DNA from: Bacteroidia bacterium
GTDB lineage: Bacteria; Bacteroidota; Bacteroidia; UKL13-3
DNA length: 57,010 nucleotides
NCBI GenBank assembly: GCA_020049855.1
Contig: JAGVLJ010000050.1
Location: 1 to 57,010 of the forward strand
Reading direction: 5' to 3'
Each line of letters starts with the position of its first letter. The first letter of the stretch is position 1. The translations under genes were made by a program, and so were the position numbers. Positions 34,486 to 43,732 of this stretch are shown piece after piece. The notes beneath the pieces were generated by a model. That model had not been told where the DNA came from. It did no database searches and was given only the letters and a program-made list of their open reading frames with translations.

Positions 34486-34881
34486 TTAATAGTAGTAAAT
34501 AAAATCGGGTAAGGTAACAGTTTCTTTTTTACCCATTCTAACATTACGCATATCTGCCCGCTGATTTAGGGGGCAGGTATCACATTCGCTTATAATCCAA
34601 ACCCTGTAATCTCCTTTATTCAACCACTCAAAAGCGAAAGTGCCATCAATAGCAGTGCGGGTGTTGTCGTCAACCCAGGTGTGGTTGCCGTATGAAATAA
34701 ATACCTTTACATTGGCCATATACCCCGAGTCTACTTTGATTCCTAAACGATCAAGGTCAAAGGCATATACTTTTCCTTTGATAGTGGAGAGACCGCCTTT
34801 GCCCTCTTCCTTTTTACAGGTGGTAAAAAGTATGGAAATGGCAAATAAAAAAAAGATGCCTGTAACCGAAAATTTAATCAT
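34486..34881 (-). CDS. Lipoprotein with carboxypeptidase regulatory-like domain
   Basis: The 131-residue protein has a signal peptide ending FTTC, with lipidated Cys near residue 22, then KKEEGKGG. The mature region, KGKVYAFD, VKVFISYG, TAIDGTFAFEWLNKGDYRVW, is the prealbumin-like carboxypeptidase-regulatory beta sandwich common in surface proteins. It likely sits in the outer membrane. It is first in the group with the polyphosphate polymerase, directly before its start. Whether it acts with polyphosphate is unknown. Confidence 0.75.
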   Translation of the reverse strand: MIKFSVTGIFFLFAISILFTTCKKEEGKGGLSTIKGKVYAFDLDRLGIKVDSGYMANVKVFISYGNHTWVDDNTRTAIDGTFAFEWLNKGDYRVWIISECDTCPLNQRADMRNVRMGKKETVTLPDFIYYY

Positions 34882-35085
34882 TTATTCATTATTTTCTGAT
34901 GTAAATATGCAAGGATTTCGTGAATATGACAAACTCCTGATGAGATTTGTTGTTTTTCAACTTCATATCCTAAGCATTGATATCCTTTTTTTACCTGCTA
35001 AGCAATGGGTATTAAATCAATATGAATCATCTCTTGAGTATTCCATGAAAATGATGCAAATTGCAGAAGTAACATATTCACTACA

Positions 35086-36447
35086 ATGAAAAGAAGAAAT
35101 TTTCTGAAAAACTCCGCCCTTCTGGCAATAAGCCCATCTTTGGTAAAAGCATCAGGGCGTATCAATACAATAACTCTGGAAGAAAATTTAGCTGCCCTTA
35201 ACCGACAGCCTAAACAAATTGCGGCCTCGATGAATGACGAATGGGATCGTATTGCCATGCTATACGATGTGAGTTCTGATTTTATTAATCTTGAAAATGG
35301 CTATTGCAGCATGTTGCCAGTTCCTGTTTTAGAAAGTTTTATTCAAAAAACCAAAGACCTAAACCGCAAACTTACCTTGTTTATGCGCAAGGAAATGGAA
35401 ACTGAAAGGCAGGCAATAAAAAACAATTTGGCCGATATTGCAGGCGTTCCAACCTCAGAAATTGCCTTAGTAAGAAACACCACCGAAGGGATGAATATTG
35501 TGATTCACGGAATTGATTTGAAAGCCGGTGACGAAATCATTTTGAGCAAACAGGACTATGGCAGTATGATTGATGCTTTTGAGCAAAAAGCAAAGCGCAC
35601 CGGTTCAGTAAATAAGTACATCAATATTCCGCTGGCACCATTGAGTAAGCAAGCCATTATTGATGCCTATGCTAAAGCCATTACCCCAAAGACCAAATTA
35701 ATTCTTGTTAGCCATATCATCAATATTACCGGACAGATAATGCCTGTGCGCGAAATATGCGATATGGCACACGCCAGGGGCGTTGAAGTAATAGTGGATG
35801 GAGCCCATTCATTTGGGTTAATTGATTTTAGGATAACCGATTTAGACTGCGATTATTTTGCTACCAGCCTGCACAAATGGTTTGGTGCCCCAATAGGAGC
35901 CGGATTACTGCATATGAAAACTTCAAAAATTGGGAAAGTGTGGCCTTTGCTTGGCGATACAGGTAAAGACCGAAACAGCATAGAAAAGTTTGAACATATA
36001 GGCACTAATCCTCCTGCTGTTTATTTGAGTGCCCGCGCAGCAATTGAATTTAACCTGTTAATGGGCATAAAACTTAAGGAAGAACGCTTGCGTTACCTTA
36101 AGAACTACTGGGTTGATAAGGTAAAAGATATTCCAAAAGTAAAAATGTTCACTCCTGCAGCCAACCAATCATGTGCCATTGCCACCTTTGCCATTGACGG
36201 AATGCCCCCGGCAGAAATAGAACAATTGTTGCTCAATCAACATCGCATATTTACTGTTGCCATAAACAATGATGAAGTAAGTGGAGTACGCGTAACCCCA
36301 CATGTATTTACGTCCGTTGGCCAACTGGATAAACTGGTTGAAGCCATCCGTGCGTTTGTAGAAGGAAAATTTGGCCCTATTCCTGAACCGGGTGCAAAAC
36401 CAACAATGCCTGCGCCAGTCAAAAGCGGCAAAGGAAAGAAAAAGTAA
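35086..36447 (+). CDS. PLP-dependent aminotransferase class V-fold protein, Tat-exported
   Basis: The 453-residue protein begins MKRRNFLKNSALLAISP, a twin-arginine-like signal (RRNFLK), suggesting export. The catalytic domain has VRNTTEGMNIVIHG near residue 127, the PLP-phosphate/cofactor Asp in VIVDGAHSFG near residue 235, and the Schiff-base Lys in SLHKWFGAPIGAGLL near residue 264. It is close to isopenicillin-N epimerase/cysteine-desulfurase-like enzymes. The C-terminus has a basic PAPVKSGKGKKK tail. Substrate unknown. It is convergent with gldB. Confidence 0.85.
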   Translation: MKRRNFLKNSALLAISPSLVKASGRINTITLEENLAALNRQPKQIAASMNDEWDRIAMLYDVSSDFINLENGYCSMLPVPVLESFIQKTKDLNRKLTLFMRKEMETERQAIKNNLADIAGVPTSEIALVRNTTEGMNIVIHGIDLKAGDEIILSKQDYGSMIDAFEQKAKRTGSVNKYINIPLAPLSKQAIIDAYAKAITPKTKLILVSHIINITGQIMPVREICDMAHARGVEVIVDGAHSFGLIDFRITDLDCDYFATSLHKWFGAPIGAGLLHMKTSKIGKVWPLLGDTGKDRNSIEKFEHIGTNPPAVYLSARAAIEFNLLMGIKLKEERLRYLKNYWVDKVKDIPKVKMFTPAANQSCAIATFAIDGMPPAEIEQLLLNQHRIFTVAINNDEVSGVRVTPHVFTSVGQLDKLVEAIRAFVEGKFGPIPEPGAKPTMPAPVKSGKGKKK

Positions 36448-37512
36448 CTATCGTGGTTTGTATCCGGATAGTTTTAAAATTTTCTGATAATCCTTCTCCC
36501 GCATTAACTGGGGCAACGTAACAGTTGGGTTTTTTTGCATGTACTTCCGTACAATTTGCCATCCCGTCCAAATACCTGTTCGTGGTGCTGATTCAGATGG
36601 AAAATCGGGAGCTGCGGTAAATGGAGCCTCTTTCAAATAGCGGGAGTAATCGTCAACCGAAGTAGAGAACAATTGTTTTTTATCAATAAAATGTGCCCAT
36701 ATCTGTGGCTCGTTGGCATAACACCACTGCAACTGCTCGGTTGTATATTCCATTTTAATAGTATCATGCACAAGTGGCATCAGGCGGTCGAGTAAATAAA
36801 GAATACGGCCTTCCTGAATTATGCGGTTGAGAAAAGGCTGACGAGTTGAAGAAGGTTCATACATGCTGTAAGCAAATGCCTTTAAAGTATTAGAAACAAC
36901 ATAATGCTTGTTCATGAATTTAAGTTTGTATTCGGGATAATTGATGTTAGATGCCCGATACGGTTTAAAATCGGCACCTAAATAACACTCCAAACCTATT
37001 CCCAACACACTATCAGTGAACGGATGAGCAAAATCAAACAGCCCGATAAACGTTACAATCTTTGGCAAGAATGTTTTAGGAAAATAATACTGGTACAAAC
37101 TAAGCCCCTTACTCAGTTCTTCTTTGTAAGGAGTGAAATCCCTGTATATGGAATTACTCTTGGAATAAAGCCCTCTTATTTCTTTATTCCCTGTAAAACT
37201 CTGTAGTGCTTCCCAATTATTTTTGCCCGATGGATTACCAATTCCAAGAATATGATTCAGGTAAATACCCCAAAAATAACCATACTTTGCCTCCATTTTG
37301 TTATAAAGTGCTTCGGTCGCAGTCGACTCAAAAAGCTCCTGATCCAACCTCTCCAATTGAACCTCATACTTTTGCTGCTCGCTTGCTTGCAAAGCCTTTT
37401 TATCGGGTTTCACCGGCAGGTTGGTTGTATTACAGCCATCACAGCCATTTAAAAATATTACAACCGCAAGAAGGTTGATAAGATGAATATATTTGATGAA
37501 CTTTGACCCCAT
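36448..37512 (-). CDS. gldB: Gliding motility lipoprotein GldB
   Basis: The 354-residue lipoprotein has signal YIHLINLLAVVIFLNGC with Cys near residue 24, then the DGCNT linker. The GldB body shows FESTATEALYNKMEAKYGYFWGIYLNHILGIG near residues 62-93, GLECYLGAD near 174, and the C-terminal GIWTGWQIVRKYMQKNP. GldB is needed for gliding and T9SS function in Flavobacterium johnsoniae. As in other Bacteroidota it lies close to nadE. It has a TACTTTTG -7 box upstream, inside the start of the divergent barrel gene. Confidence 0.9.
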   Translation of the reverse strand: MGSKFIKYIHLINLLAVVIFLNGCDGCNTTNLPVKPDKKALQASEQQKYEVQLERLDQELFESTATEALYNKMEAKYGYFWGIYLNHILGIGNPSGKNNWEALQSFTGNKEIRGLYSKSNSIYRDFTPYKEELSKGLSLYQYYFPKTFLPKIVTFIGLFDFAHPFTDSVLGIGLECYLGADFKPYRASNINYPEYKLKFMNKHYVVSNTLKAFAYSMYEPSSTRQPFLNRIIQEGRILYLLDRLMPLVHDTIKMEYTTEQLQWCYANEPQIWAHFIDKKQLFSTSVDDYSRYLKEAPFTAAPDFPSESAPRTGIWTGWQIVRKYMQKNPTVTLPQLMREKDYQKILKLSGYKPR

Positions 37513-37524
37513 AATTTTTTTAGA

Positions 37525-38226
37525 ATGTACAAAAGTAATAAAAACCTTTTGCCCGTTTTCATCCTCATTTTACTAAGCAACGCAGTAATGGCGCAAAGAG
37601 TCTTATTAGGATTAAAAGCCGCCCCCTTAATAGGTTGGTATAAACCTATTGGAAGTGCAGTTAAAGCGGGGGGCAGTTCAATAGGGTTTTCGTACGGATT
37701 AATGGCCGACTTTAGACTAGGTGAACGTTATTATATAGGTACCGGTTTTGATATTTCATATATGGGAGGCAAAGTAGTACTCCCATCGGCTATTTACACC
37801 CCAACCGCTTCCATCGCCACGCCTGTTACCAATGTACAAATCAACTACACTAACCAGTACATTCAGGTACCACTAAGTTTAAAATTCAGAACCAAAGAAA
37901 TTGGCCGTGTAGCCTACTGGGCACAGTTTGGGTATGCTAATGCTTTTTTGCTTAATGGAAAAGCTTCTTTGCAAAGCGACAATAAAGTAATTAATACCAG
38001 TAAAATTTTAACCAATGCAAGTGATATTAAACTAAATTACAATTACGAGGTTCCAATATACCGTGGATCTATGATTATCGGACTTGGTATAGAATACCCA
38101 ATTGGAGGAAATTCCCGTATTTATTCCGGGATAAAATTTGACAACGGATTATTCAGTTCTATTAAGGATAAAAAAATGGAAGCATTACACTCTAATCTTT
38201 CACTCAACTTCGGAGTATATTTTTAA
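37525..38226 (+). CDS. Outer-membrane beta-barrel protein (PorT-like family)
   Basis: The 233-residue protein has signal peptide LPVFILILLSNAVMAQ (cleavage near residue 23), then eight-strand-type amphipathic beta segments: SIGFSYGLMADFRLG, YYIGTGFDISYMGG, YIQVPLSLKFRTKEIG, YWAQFGYANAFLLNG, YRGSMIIGLGIEYPIGG, and the terminal LHSNLSLNFGVYF ending in Phe. This is the OMP_b-brl_2 pattern that includes PorT of the T9SS, but specific PorT identity is not certain. It sits 17 bp before nadE and divergent from gldB. Confidence 0.82.
   Translation: MYKSNKNLLPVFILILLSNAVMAQRVLLGLKAAPLIGWYKPIGSAVKAGGSSIGFSYGLMADFRLGERYYIGTGFDISYMGGKVVLPSAIYTPTASIATPVTNVQINYTNQYIQVPLSLKFRTKEIGRVAYWAQFGYANAFLLNGKASLQSDNKVINTSKILTNASDIKLNYNYEVPIYRGSMIIGLGIEYPIGGNSRIYSGIKFDNGLFSSIKDKKMEALHSNLSLNFGVYF
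37530..37537 (-). promoter_or_regulatory. Promoter -7 box of gldB
   Basis: TACTTTTG on the minus strand lies 17 nt before the gldB ATG and inside the first codons of the divergent beta-barrel gene. Confidence 0.45.
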
Positions 38227-38243
38227 TAAGCCCGCCCCTGCTG

Positions 38244-39875
38244 ATGAAAATAGCCCTTGCTCAATTAAACTTTCATACGGGAAATTTTGCTTTAAACACG
38301 GGCAAAATTATTTCGTGCCTTGAAAAGGCAAAAAAGGAAGATGCCGATCTGGTTGTATTTCCTGAGTTATGCATTAGCGGCTACCCTCCCCGCGATTTTC
38401 TTGAGTTCAGCGACTTTATTCGCTTGTGTCAGGAACAGGTAGATCATATTGCCACATTTTGTAACGGCATTGCCGCTATTATAGGAGCACCCTCGGTAAA
38501 TCCGCAGGTAGAAGGCAAAGATTTATTTAACTCTGCCTTTTTTTTATACGATAAAAAAGTACATTCCATTCGAAATAAAACCCTACTTCCTACCTATGAT
38601 GTGTTTGATGAATACAGATACTTTGAGCCAAACAGGAATTTTGAAATTATCACCTATAAAAACACCAGAATTGCCCTCACCATCTGTGAAGATTTGTGGA
38701 ATATAAACCACAATCCATTGTACATTACAACACCCATGGATGAGCTAATTAAACAGCAGCCCAATCTTATTATCAATATTGCAGCTTCACCATTTTCACA
38801 TCAGCAACTAACCAACCGTACCAGAGTGTTGCAAAACAATGCCCGCCAGTATCAACTCCCGGTAATCTATGTAAACCATGTGGGTGCTCAAACCGAATTG
38901 ATTTTTGACGGAGGTTCCATGGTGCTAAATTCAAAAGGTGAAACTGTAAAGCAACTGAATTATTTTAAAGAAGAACTTTCATTTATAACTACTGCTGAAA
39001 TTGACTCTCTCCCAGCCGAAATAAAAACACAGGATAAATACGCTTCGATTTATAAGGCATTGGTGCTGGGAACACATGATTATTTTGATAAACTCGGATT
39101 TAAACAAGCTATTCTCGGTTTATCCGGAGGCATTGACTCAGCACTTGTACTGTGCATTGCAGCCGAGGCATTGGGTAAAGAAAATGTACGGGCTGTGTTA
39201 ATGCCTTCCCAATTTTCAAGTGACCATTCGGTAAGCGACTCACTTAAGCTGGTGAAGAATTTAGGTGTAAAGCACGATATAATTCCTATCGAAAAAGCCT
39301 TTAATCAATTTCGGGAATTACTGGAACCTGTGTTTGAAAACAGGCCATTTGATTTAACCGAGGAAAATATGCAGGCACGTTGCCGAGGATTAATATTAAT
39401 GAGCATGAGTAATAAATTCGGGTATATCCTGCTCAATACCTCAAATAAAAGCGAGTTGGCTGTAGGCTATGGTACGCTTTACGGAGATATGTGCGGAGGA
39501 CTATCCGTAATTGGTGATTTATATAAAACGGAAGTATTTGATTTATGCCACTACATAAACCGCACTGCTGAAATTATTCCGGACGATATTCTAACCAAAG
39601 CCCCTTCGGCCGAATTACGACCCGACCAAAAAGATTCCGACTCATTACCCGAGTATGATGTTTTAGACCCTGTGTTGTACGCATATATTGAGGAATGCAA
39701 AGGCCCGAAAGAAATAATTGCAGCCGGCCAAGAGGCCAAAGTAGTGGAACGTATTCTACGATTGGTAAACCTGAACGAATATAAACGTCATCAAACACCG
39801 CCCATTTTGCGCATTTCGCCCAAAGCATTTGGTATGGGGAGAAGAATGCCCATTGTAGCAAAATACCTGATTTAA
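38244..39875 (+). CDS. nadE: Glutamine-dependent NAD+ synthetase
   Basis: The 543-residue two-domain enzyme makes NAD+ from nicotinate adenine dinucleotide. The N-terminal nitrilase/glutaminase domain shows the Glu in VVFPELCISGYPPRDF (near residue 40), the Lys in RNKTLLPTYD (near 115), and the nucleophile Cys in LTICEDLWN (near 150). The synthetase domain has the PP-loop LGLSGGIDSAL near residue 290 and GYGTLYGDMCGG near 414. It starts 17 bp after the barrel protein and probably shares its transcript. Confidence 0.95.
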   Translation: MKIALAQLNFHTGNFALNTGKIISCLEKAKKEDADLVVFPELCISGYPPRDFLEFSDFIRLCQEQVDHIATFCNGIAAIIGAPSVNPQVEGKDLFNSAFFLYDKKVHSIRNKTLLPTYDVFDEYRYFEPNRNFEIITYKNTRIALTICEDLWNINHNPLYITTPMDELIKQQPNLIINIAASPFSHQQLTNRTRVLQNNARQYQLPVIYVNHVGAQTELIFDGGSMVLNSKGETVKQLNYFKEELSFITTAEIDSLPAEIKTQDKYASIYKALVLGTHDYFDKLGFKQAILGLSGGIDSALVLCIAAEALGKENVRAVLMPSQFSSDHSVSDSLKLVKNLGVKHDIIPIEKAFNQFRELLEPVFENRPFDLTEENMQARCRGLILMSMSNKFGYILLNTSNKSELAVGYGTLYGDMCGGLSVIGDLYKTEVFDLCHYINRTAEIIPDDILTKAPSAELRPDQKDSDSLPEYDVLDPVLYAYIEECKGPKEIIAAGQEAKVVERILRLVNLNEYKRHQTPPILRISPKAFGMGRRMPIVAKYLI

Positions 39876-39913
39876 GTTAAAGGTTACGCCTGGTGCTATC
39901 AGCTAAAAAATAA

Positions 39914-39927
39914 GTGAGTTTACTCAC
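39914..39927. other. Short perfect hairpin downstream of nadE
   Basis: GTGAGT (39914-39919), TT, ACTCAC (39922-39927), with outer CAGCT/AGCTG able to extend pairing. There is no T tract. The 236-bp gap 39876-40111 between convergent genes has no gene; this hairpin is its only clear structure, perhaps a terminator or small RNA. Confidence 0.35.
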
Positions 39928-40111
39928 AGCTGTCATTTAGTAATTATCATGTTCCGTATATAAACACACAGGCATATATATTTTTGCTTTAAAATCGTCA
40001 AATAGCTATGGTTGCCTATTATACTAGGTATTTTTCTTCTTTTACCACATAGATACATAAAACCTGATTCGCAAAAATTATCTGTAAATACCTTCATCCA
40101 AAGACAGCAGG

Positions 40112-41077
40112 TTATTCTTCGTCACCACCATCGCCTGCATCCGAAGGTTCTTTGGGTTCGGTAAAAGGAATCGGCTCATCGCCCAATAATACAATCATCT
40201 CATTTACCTCGGCACATTTTACTCGCCCATTCAGTTGCTCAAACGAATGAAACAAGTTTCGCAATACCCGCTTAATAATATCTACATTACTGCAAGGCTC
40301 AAAATAAAAAGGTTTTGGCTCCAGATGAATTTGCTTAATGAACTGCTCCAGGTTTTTGCGAGTTAAAATAACCCCGTTGTTAAACGCATTAATATAAAAC
40401 AACACATTTCCCCTCGTGTAATCAAGGCGATGCTGCATATTATACGGCTCCTCTTCGTAATGCCAGTTTTCATTTTCTTCTTTATAGGCAAGTAAAAAAT
40501 GTTGAGGTAGATTCACTCCGTAAATGGGTAAATTTAAGCGTTGGGCAACCAATGAATATACAATAGCCATTGAAATGGGGTTTCCCTTTCGGCTTTGCAG
40601 TACATTATTGATAAATGAATTTTGCGGAGAGTGGTAATTCCCTGTATTTCCCTTAAATCCGTGGGTGGTATAAATTACGTGATTAAGTACCCTAACTTTT
40701 TCTAATGCGCTAAGTACATTATGCATTTCGAGCCACACATCTAACTTAATGCGGTCTATTTCATTTTCAATATCGTGGATTTCCAGATCGGGATATCGGT
40801 AACGAGCAATAAGCCACGAGCCGTATAACAAATCAGGATTTTCTGCCTGAGCCCACTCACTTAAATCGCGCTTCACCCCATCGAATTGAATTTTATGAAT
40901 TACCTGTTCAATGCGTTGTTGCAATACAAGGCTGGGTGTTACCTGCCACAAATTTTCAAGGAGAGGAATTACTTCCCTGCCCATAGCCAATAACTTTTCC
41001 TCGATATGACCCGAAACCTCTAAATCCGAATCATCCAGCAAGGATACCATCACCTGCAATTCTTTCTCGTTCATCAT
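40112..41077 (-). CDS. SirB1-like transglutaminase-fold protein
   Basis: The 321-residue protein has a helical N-terminal region (residues 1-85), then the SirB1/Transglut_core2 domain: FKGNTGNYHSPQNSFINNVLQSRKGNPISMAIVYSLVAQRLNLPIYGVNLPQHFLLAYK as consecutive family blocks around residues 140-210. The usual catalytic Cys position is replaced by other residues (no Cys near NNVLQSRKGNP; instead PxSMA), so transglutaminase activity is doubtful. A Met-Met start makes the exact first codon ambiguous by one. It starts just after topA ends, on the other side, in the same direction as topA. Confidence 0.82.
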   Translation of the reverse strand: MMNEKELQVMVSLLDDSDLEVSGHIEEKLLAMGREVIPLLENLWQVTPSLVLQQRIEQVIHKIQFDGVKRDLSEWAQAENPDLLYGSWLIARYRYPDLEIHDIENEIDRIKLDVWLEMHNVLSALEKVRVLNHVIYTTHGFKGNTGNYHSPQNSFINNVLQSRKGNPISMAIVYSLVAQRLNLPIYGVNLPQHFLLAYKEENENWHYEEEPYNMQHRLDYTRGNVLFYINAFNNGVILTRKNLEQFIKQIHLEPKPFYFEPCSNVDIIKRVLRNLFHSFEQLNGRVKCAEVNEMIVLLGDEPIPFTEPKEPSDAGDGGDEE

Positions 41078-41099
41078 TCAACTTTTACCGTTGATTTTT

Positions 41100-43637
41100 T
41101 TATCGCTTGCTTTTAACCTTCTTTTTGGCAACTTTTTTTACAGAAGCTTTTTTTGGAACGGGTCTTTTAGCTACTGCTTTCTTGGAAGAAGCTTTCTTGG
41201 AAGAAGTCTTTTTTGCCACCACCTTTGTAGCCGTTGCTTTTTTTACCGGAGTTTTTTTACCCGCAAAAGATTTTGCGGGAGTACCTTTAGGTGCTGCTTT
41301 CTTAGCTGTTTTCTTTGCGCCTTTAACAGGAGTTTCTTTAATCCCACCCTGCTTCGCTATAATTTCCATTACCTCTTTATAAGAGAGTTTCTCGGGTGCA
41401 GGAGAACCTTTTGGTATTTTAAAATTTTGTTTGCCGATAGCAATATATGGCCCCCATCTACCTTTGAGAACCTGAAGCCCTTCATGCTCTTTATATATTT
41501 TCATTACCCGCTCGGCATCCGATTTACGTTTGGCTTCAATAAGTTCAATAGCGCGATTTTCTTCTACGGTATAAGGGTCATCTGTTTTAGGCAACGAAAC
41601 AAATTTATTATCGTGCAACAGGTATGGGCCAAATTTACCAATAGAAACTTTAATTTCTTTTCCTTCAAATTTACCGGCCACCCGTGGAAGTTTAAACAAG
41701 CTGAGTGCTTCTTCCAAGGTAATTCGCTCAATGGTTTGATTTCCCCTCACCGATGCATATGTAGGTTTTTCCTCATCGGTATTCTCGCCTATTTGTGCCA
41801 GAGGGCCGTAACGGCCAATTTTAACATACACATTTTTCCCGCTTACCGGATCTGTGCCAAGCAACCGTTCACCGGTTTGTTTCTCGGCAGTTTCAATGGT
41901 ACGCTCCACTGTTTTATGAAAAGGCCCGTAAAACGATTCGAGCATTTTATTCCACTTCAACTGGCCCTGAGCAATCTCGTCAAACTCCTTTTCTACCATA
42001 GCGGTAAATCCAAAATCGAGGATCTCCCCAAAATTTTTCACGAGAAAATCGTTTACTACCGAGCCAATATCGCTGGGAAATAATTTTGATTTTTCGGAAC
42101 CAAAATTTTCCGTTTTTGTTTCTTCTTTTAGCTTGTCTGAAGCACTTAAGGTAAGCACTTCAAAGGTGCGCTCTTTCCCATCTCGGTCTTCTTTTACCAC
42201 ATACCCTCGTTTTTGAATAGTAGAAATAGTGGGTGCATAAGTAGAAGGACGACCAATCCCAAGTTCTTCCAGTTTTTTCACCAAACTTGCTTCGGTATAG
42301 CGCGGGGCAGGACGCGAGTATTTTTGCACGGCAGTCATCTCGTGCAATTTCAGTTTGTCACCTACCTTTAACGGGGGCAACATTCCGGCATTTTCTTCAT
42401 CGGCATTATCATCATCTTTCGATTCGAGGTACACTTTCAGAAATCCGTCAAATTTCATTACTTCTCCGGTAGCAATAAATTCTTCTACAGCCGAAGACAC
42501 ACTTATGGTGGCTGTTGTTTTTTCCAATTGTGCATCGGCCATTTGCGAAGCGATGGAACGTTTCCATATCAAATCATATAACCGTTTTGCTCCATTATCT
42601 CCATCAATTACTTGATTTTCGAAATAAGTTGGCCGAATGGCTTCGTGCGCTTCCTGCGCTCCGCTACTCTTGGTAGTGTACCTGCGGGTAAATACATATT
42701 CACGTCCGTAACTCGATTTGATTTCTTTTTGGGCAGCATCTAATGCAAATTCCGAAAGGTTTACAGAATCGGTACGCATATAAGTGATATGACCCGACTC
42801 ATATAATTTTTGCGCGATGGTCATGGTTTGTGAAACAGAAAATCCCAATTTACGACTGGCTTCCTGTTGCAGAGTAGAAGTAGTAAATGGGGCAGCCGGA
42901 GATTTTTTTGCCGGTTTTGTTTCGAGATTTTTAATTTTATAAGTAGCTCCTTTACATTTTTCCAAAAAGGCTCTTGCCTCTTTGTACGTGCTGAAACGTT
43001 TTGGTAATTCAGCCTGCATTTTCTTTCCAGAGCCATCAGTAAGCACAAACTCGGCACTTACTTTATAATTGAACGTTGTTTTAAAATTTAAAATTTCGCG
43101 CTCCCGCTCCACAATTACTCGTACCGCTACCGATTGTACCCTTCCGGCCGATAGACTCGGCTTCACTTTTTTCCAGAGAATGGGCGAAAGTTCAAAACCT
43201 ACCAGTCTGTCTAAAATTCTGCGTGCCTGCTGCGCATCTACCAGATTCATATCAATAGAACGTGGTTTGTCAATAGCTCTAAGAATGGCAGGTTTGGTAA
43301 TTTCATGAAAAACTATTCTGCGTGTTTTACTTTTTTCAAGCTCAAGCACCTGCGATAAATGCCAGGAAATGGCTTCTCCCTCACGATCCTCATCGGATGC
43401 GAGCCAAATGATATCACTTTTATCTGCCAGCCCTTTTAGTTCTTTTACCAACTGCTTTTTGTCGGGGTCTATTTCATAAACCGGCTTAAATTTATTTTTG
43501 ATATCAATGGCATTATCTCCTTTCACAAGGTCGCGGATATGGCCATAACATGACTTAACCACGAAATCTTTTCCAAGAAATTTCTCTATGGTTTTAGCCT
43601 TTGCAGGCGACTCAACAATGACGAGATTTTTAGGCAT
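41100..43637 (-). CDS. topA: DNA topoisomerase I with Lys/Ala-rich tail
   Basis: The 845-residue type IA topoisomerase relaxes negatively supercoiled DNA. The toprim domain starts LVIVESPAKAKTIEKFLG (residues 5-22) with the acidic DEDREGEAI near residue 82. The catalytic Tyr is Y286 in GHITYMRTDS. Three zinc-ribbon-like repeat blocks appear around residues 590-760 in a cysteine-poor form (GPYLLHDNK, WGPYIAIGKQNFKIPKG). The last ~80 residues are Lys/Ala/Pro-rich (KKAAPKGTPAKS, VKKATATKVVAKK), a common extra DNA-binding tail in this phylum. It is followed by a SirB1-like gene in the same direction. Confidence 0.95.
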   Translation of the reverse strand: MPKNLVIVESPAKAKTIEKFLGKDFVVKSCYGHIRDLVKGDNAIDIKNKFKPVYEIDPDKKQLVKELKGLADKSDIIWLASDEDREGEAISWHLSQVLELEKSKTRRIVFHEITKPAILRAIDKPRSIDMNLVDAQQARRILDRLVGFELSPILWKKVKPSLSAGRVQSVAVRVIVEREREILNFKTTFNYKVSAEFVLTDGSGKKMQAELPKRFSTYKEARAFLEKCKGATYKIKNLETKPAKKSPAAPFTTSTLQQEASRKLGFSVSQTMTIAQKLYESGHITYMRTDSVNLSEFALDAAQKEIKSSYGREYVFTRRYTTKSSGAQEAHEAIRPTYFENQVIDGDNGAKRLYDLIWKRSIASQMADAQLEKTTATISVSSAVEEFIATGEVMKFDGFLKVYLESKDDDNADEENAGMLPPLKVGDKLKLHEMTAVQKYSRPAPRYTEASLVKKLEELGIGRPSTYAPTISTIQKRGYVVKEDRDGKERTFEVLTLSASDKLKEETKTENFGSEKSKLFPSDIGSVVNDFLVKNFGEILDFGFTAMVEKEFDEIAQGQLKWNKMLESFYGPFHKTVERTIETAEKQTGERLLGTDPVSGKNVYVKIGRYGPLAQIGENTDEEKPTYASVRGNQTIERITLEEALSLFKLPRVAGKFEGKEIKVSIGKFGPYLLHDNKFVSLPKTDDPYTVEENRAIELIEAKRKSDAERVMKIYKEHEGLQVLKGRWGPYIAIGKQNFKIPKGSPAPEKLSYKEVMEIIAKQGGIKETPVKGAKKTAKKAAPKGTPAKSFAGKKTPVKKATATKVVAKKTSSKKASSKKAVAKRPVPKKASVKKVAKKKVKSKR

Positions 43638-43655
43638 AATATTCCCTATTAATAT

Positions 43656-43691
43656 AAAAAGGGCAAATAAACATGTTTTGTTTATTTACCC
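43656..43691 (-). terminator. Rho-independent terminator of the M43 protease gene
   Basis: Plus-strand arms GGGCAAATAAAC (43661-43672) and GTTTATTTACCC (43680-43691) pair with one mismatch. On the minus strand the stem is followed by TTTTTAT (43654-43660). It lies between the M43 gene stop (43733) and the topA start (43637), so the two genes are separately transcribed. Confidence 0.75.
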
Positions 43692-43732
43692 AACTTGTAA
43701 AAGTTAAAAATCTTTTTTAACTGCAAGCCCGT

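Noticed and set aside
39876-40111. Possible small RNA after nadE
   Set aside because: Only a 6-bp hairpin without T tract and no promoter box was seen; evidence is too weak for an RNA call.
41091-42083. 330-residue open frame on the plus strand antisense to topA
   Set aside because: It is the complement of topA, a certain gene; composition (Phe/Cys/Arg-rich) is that of a shadow frame and no domain is seen.
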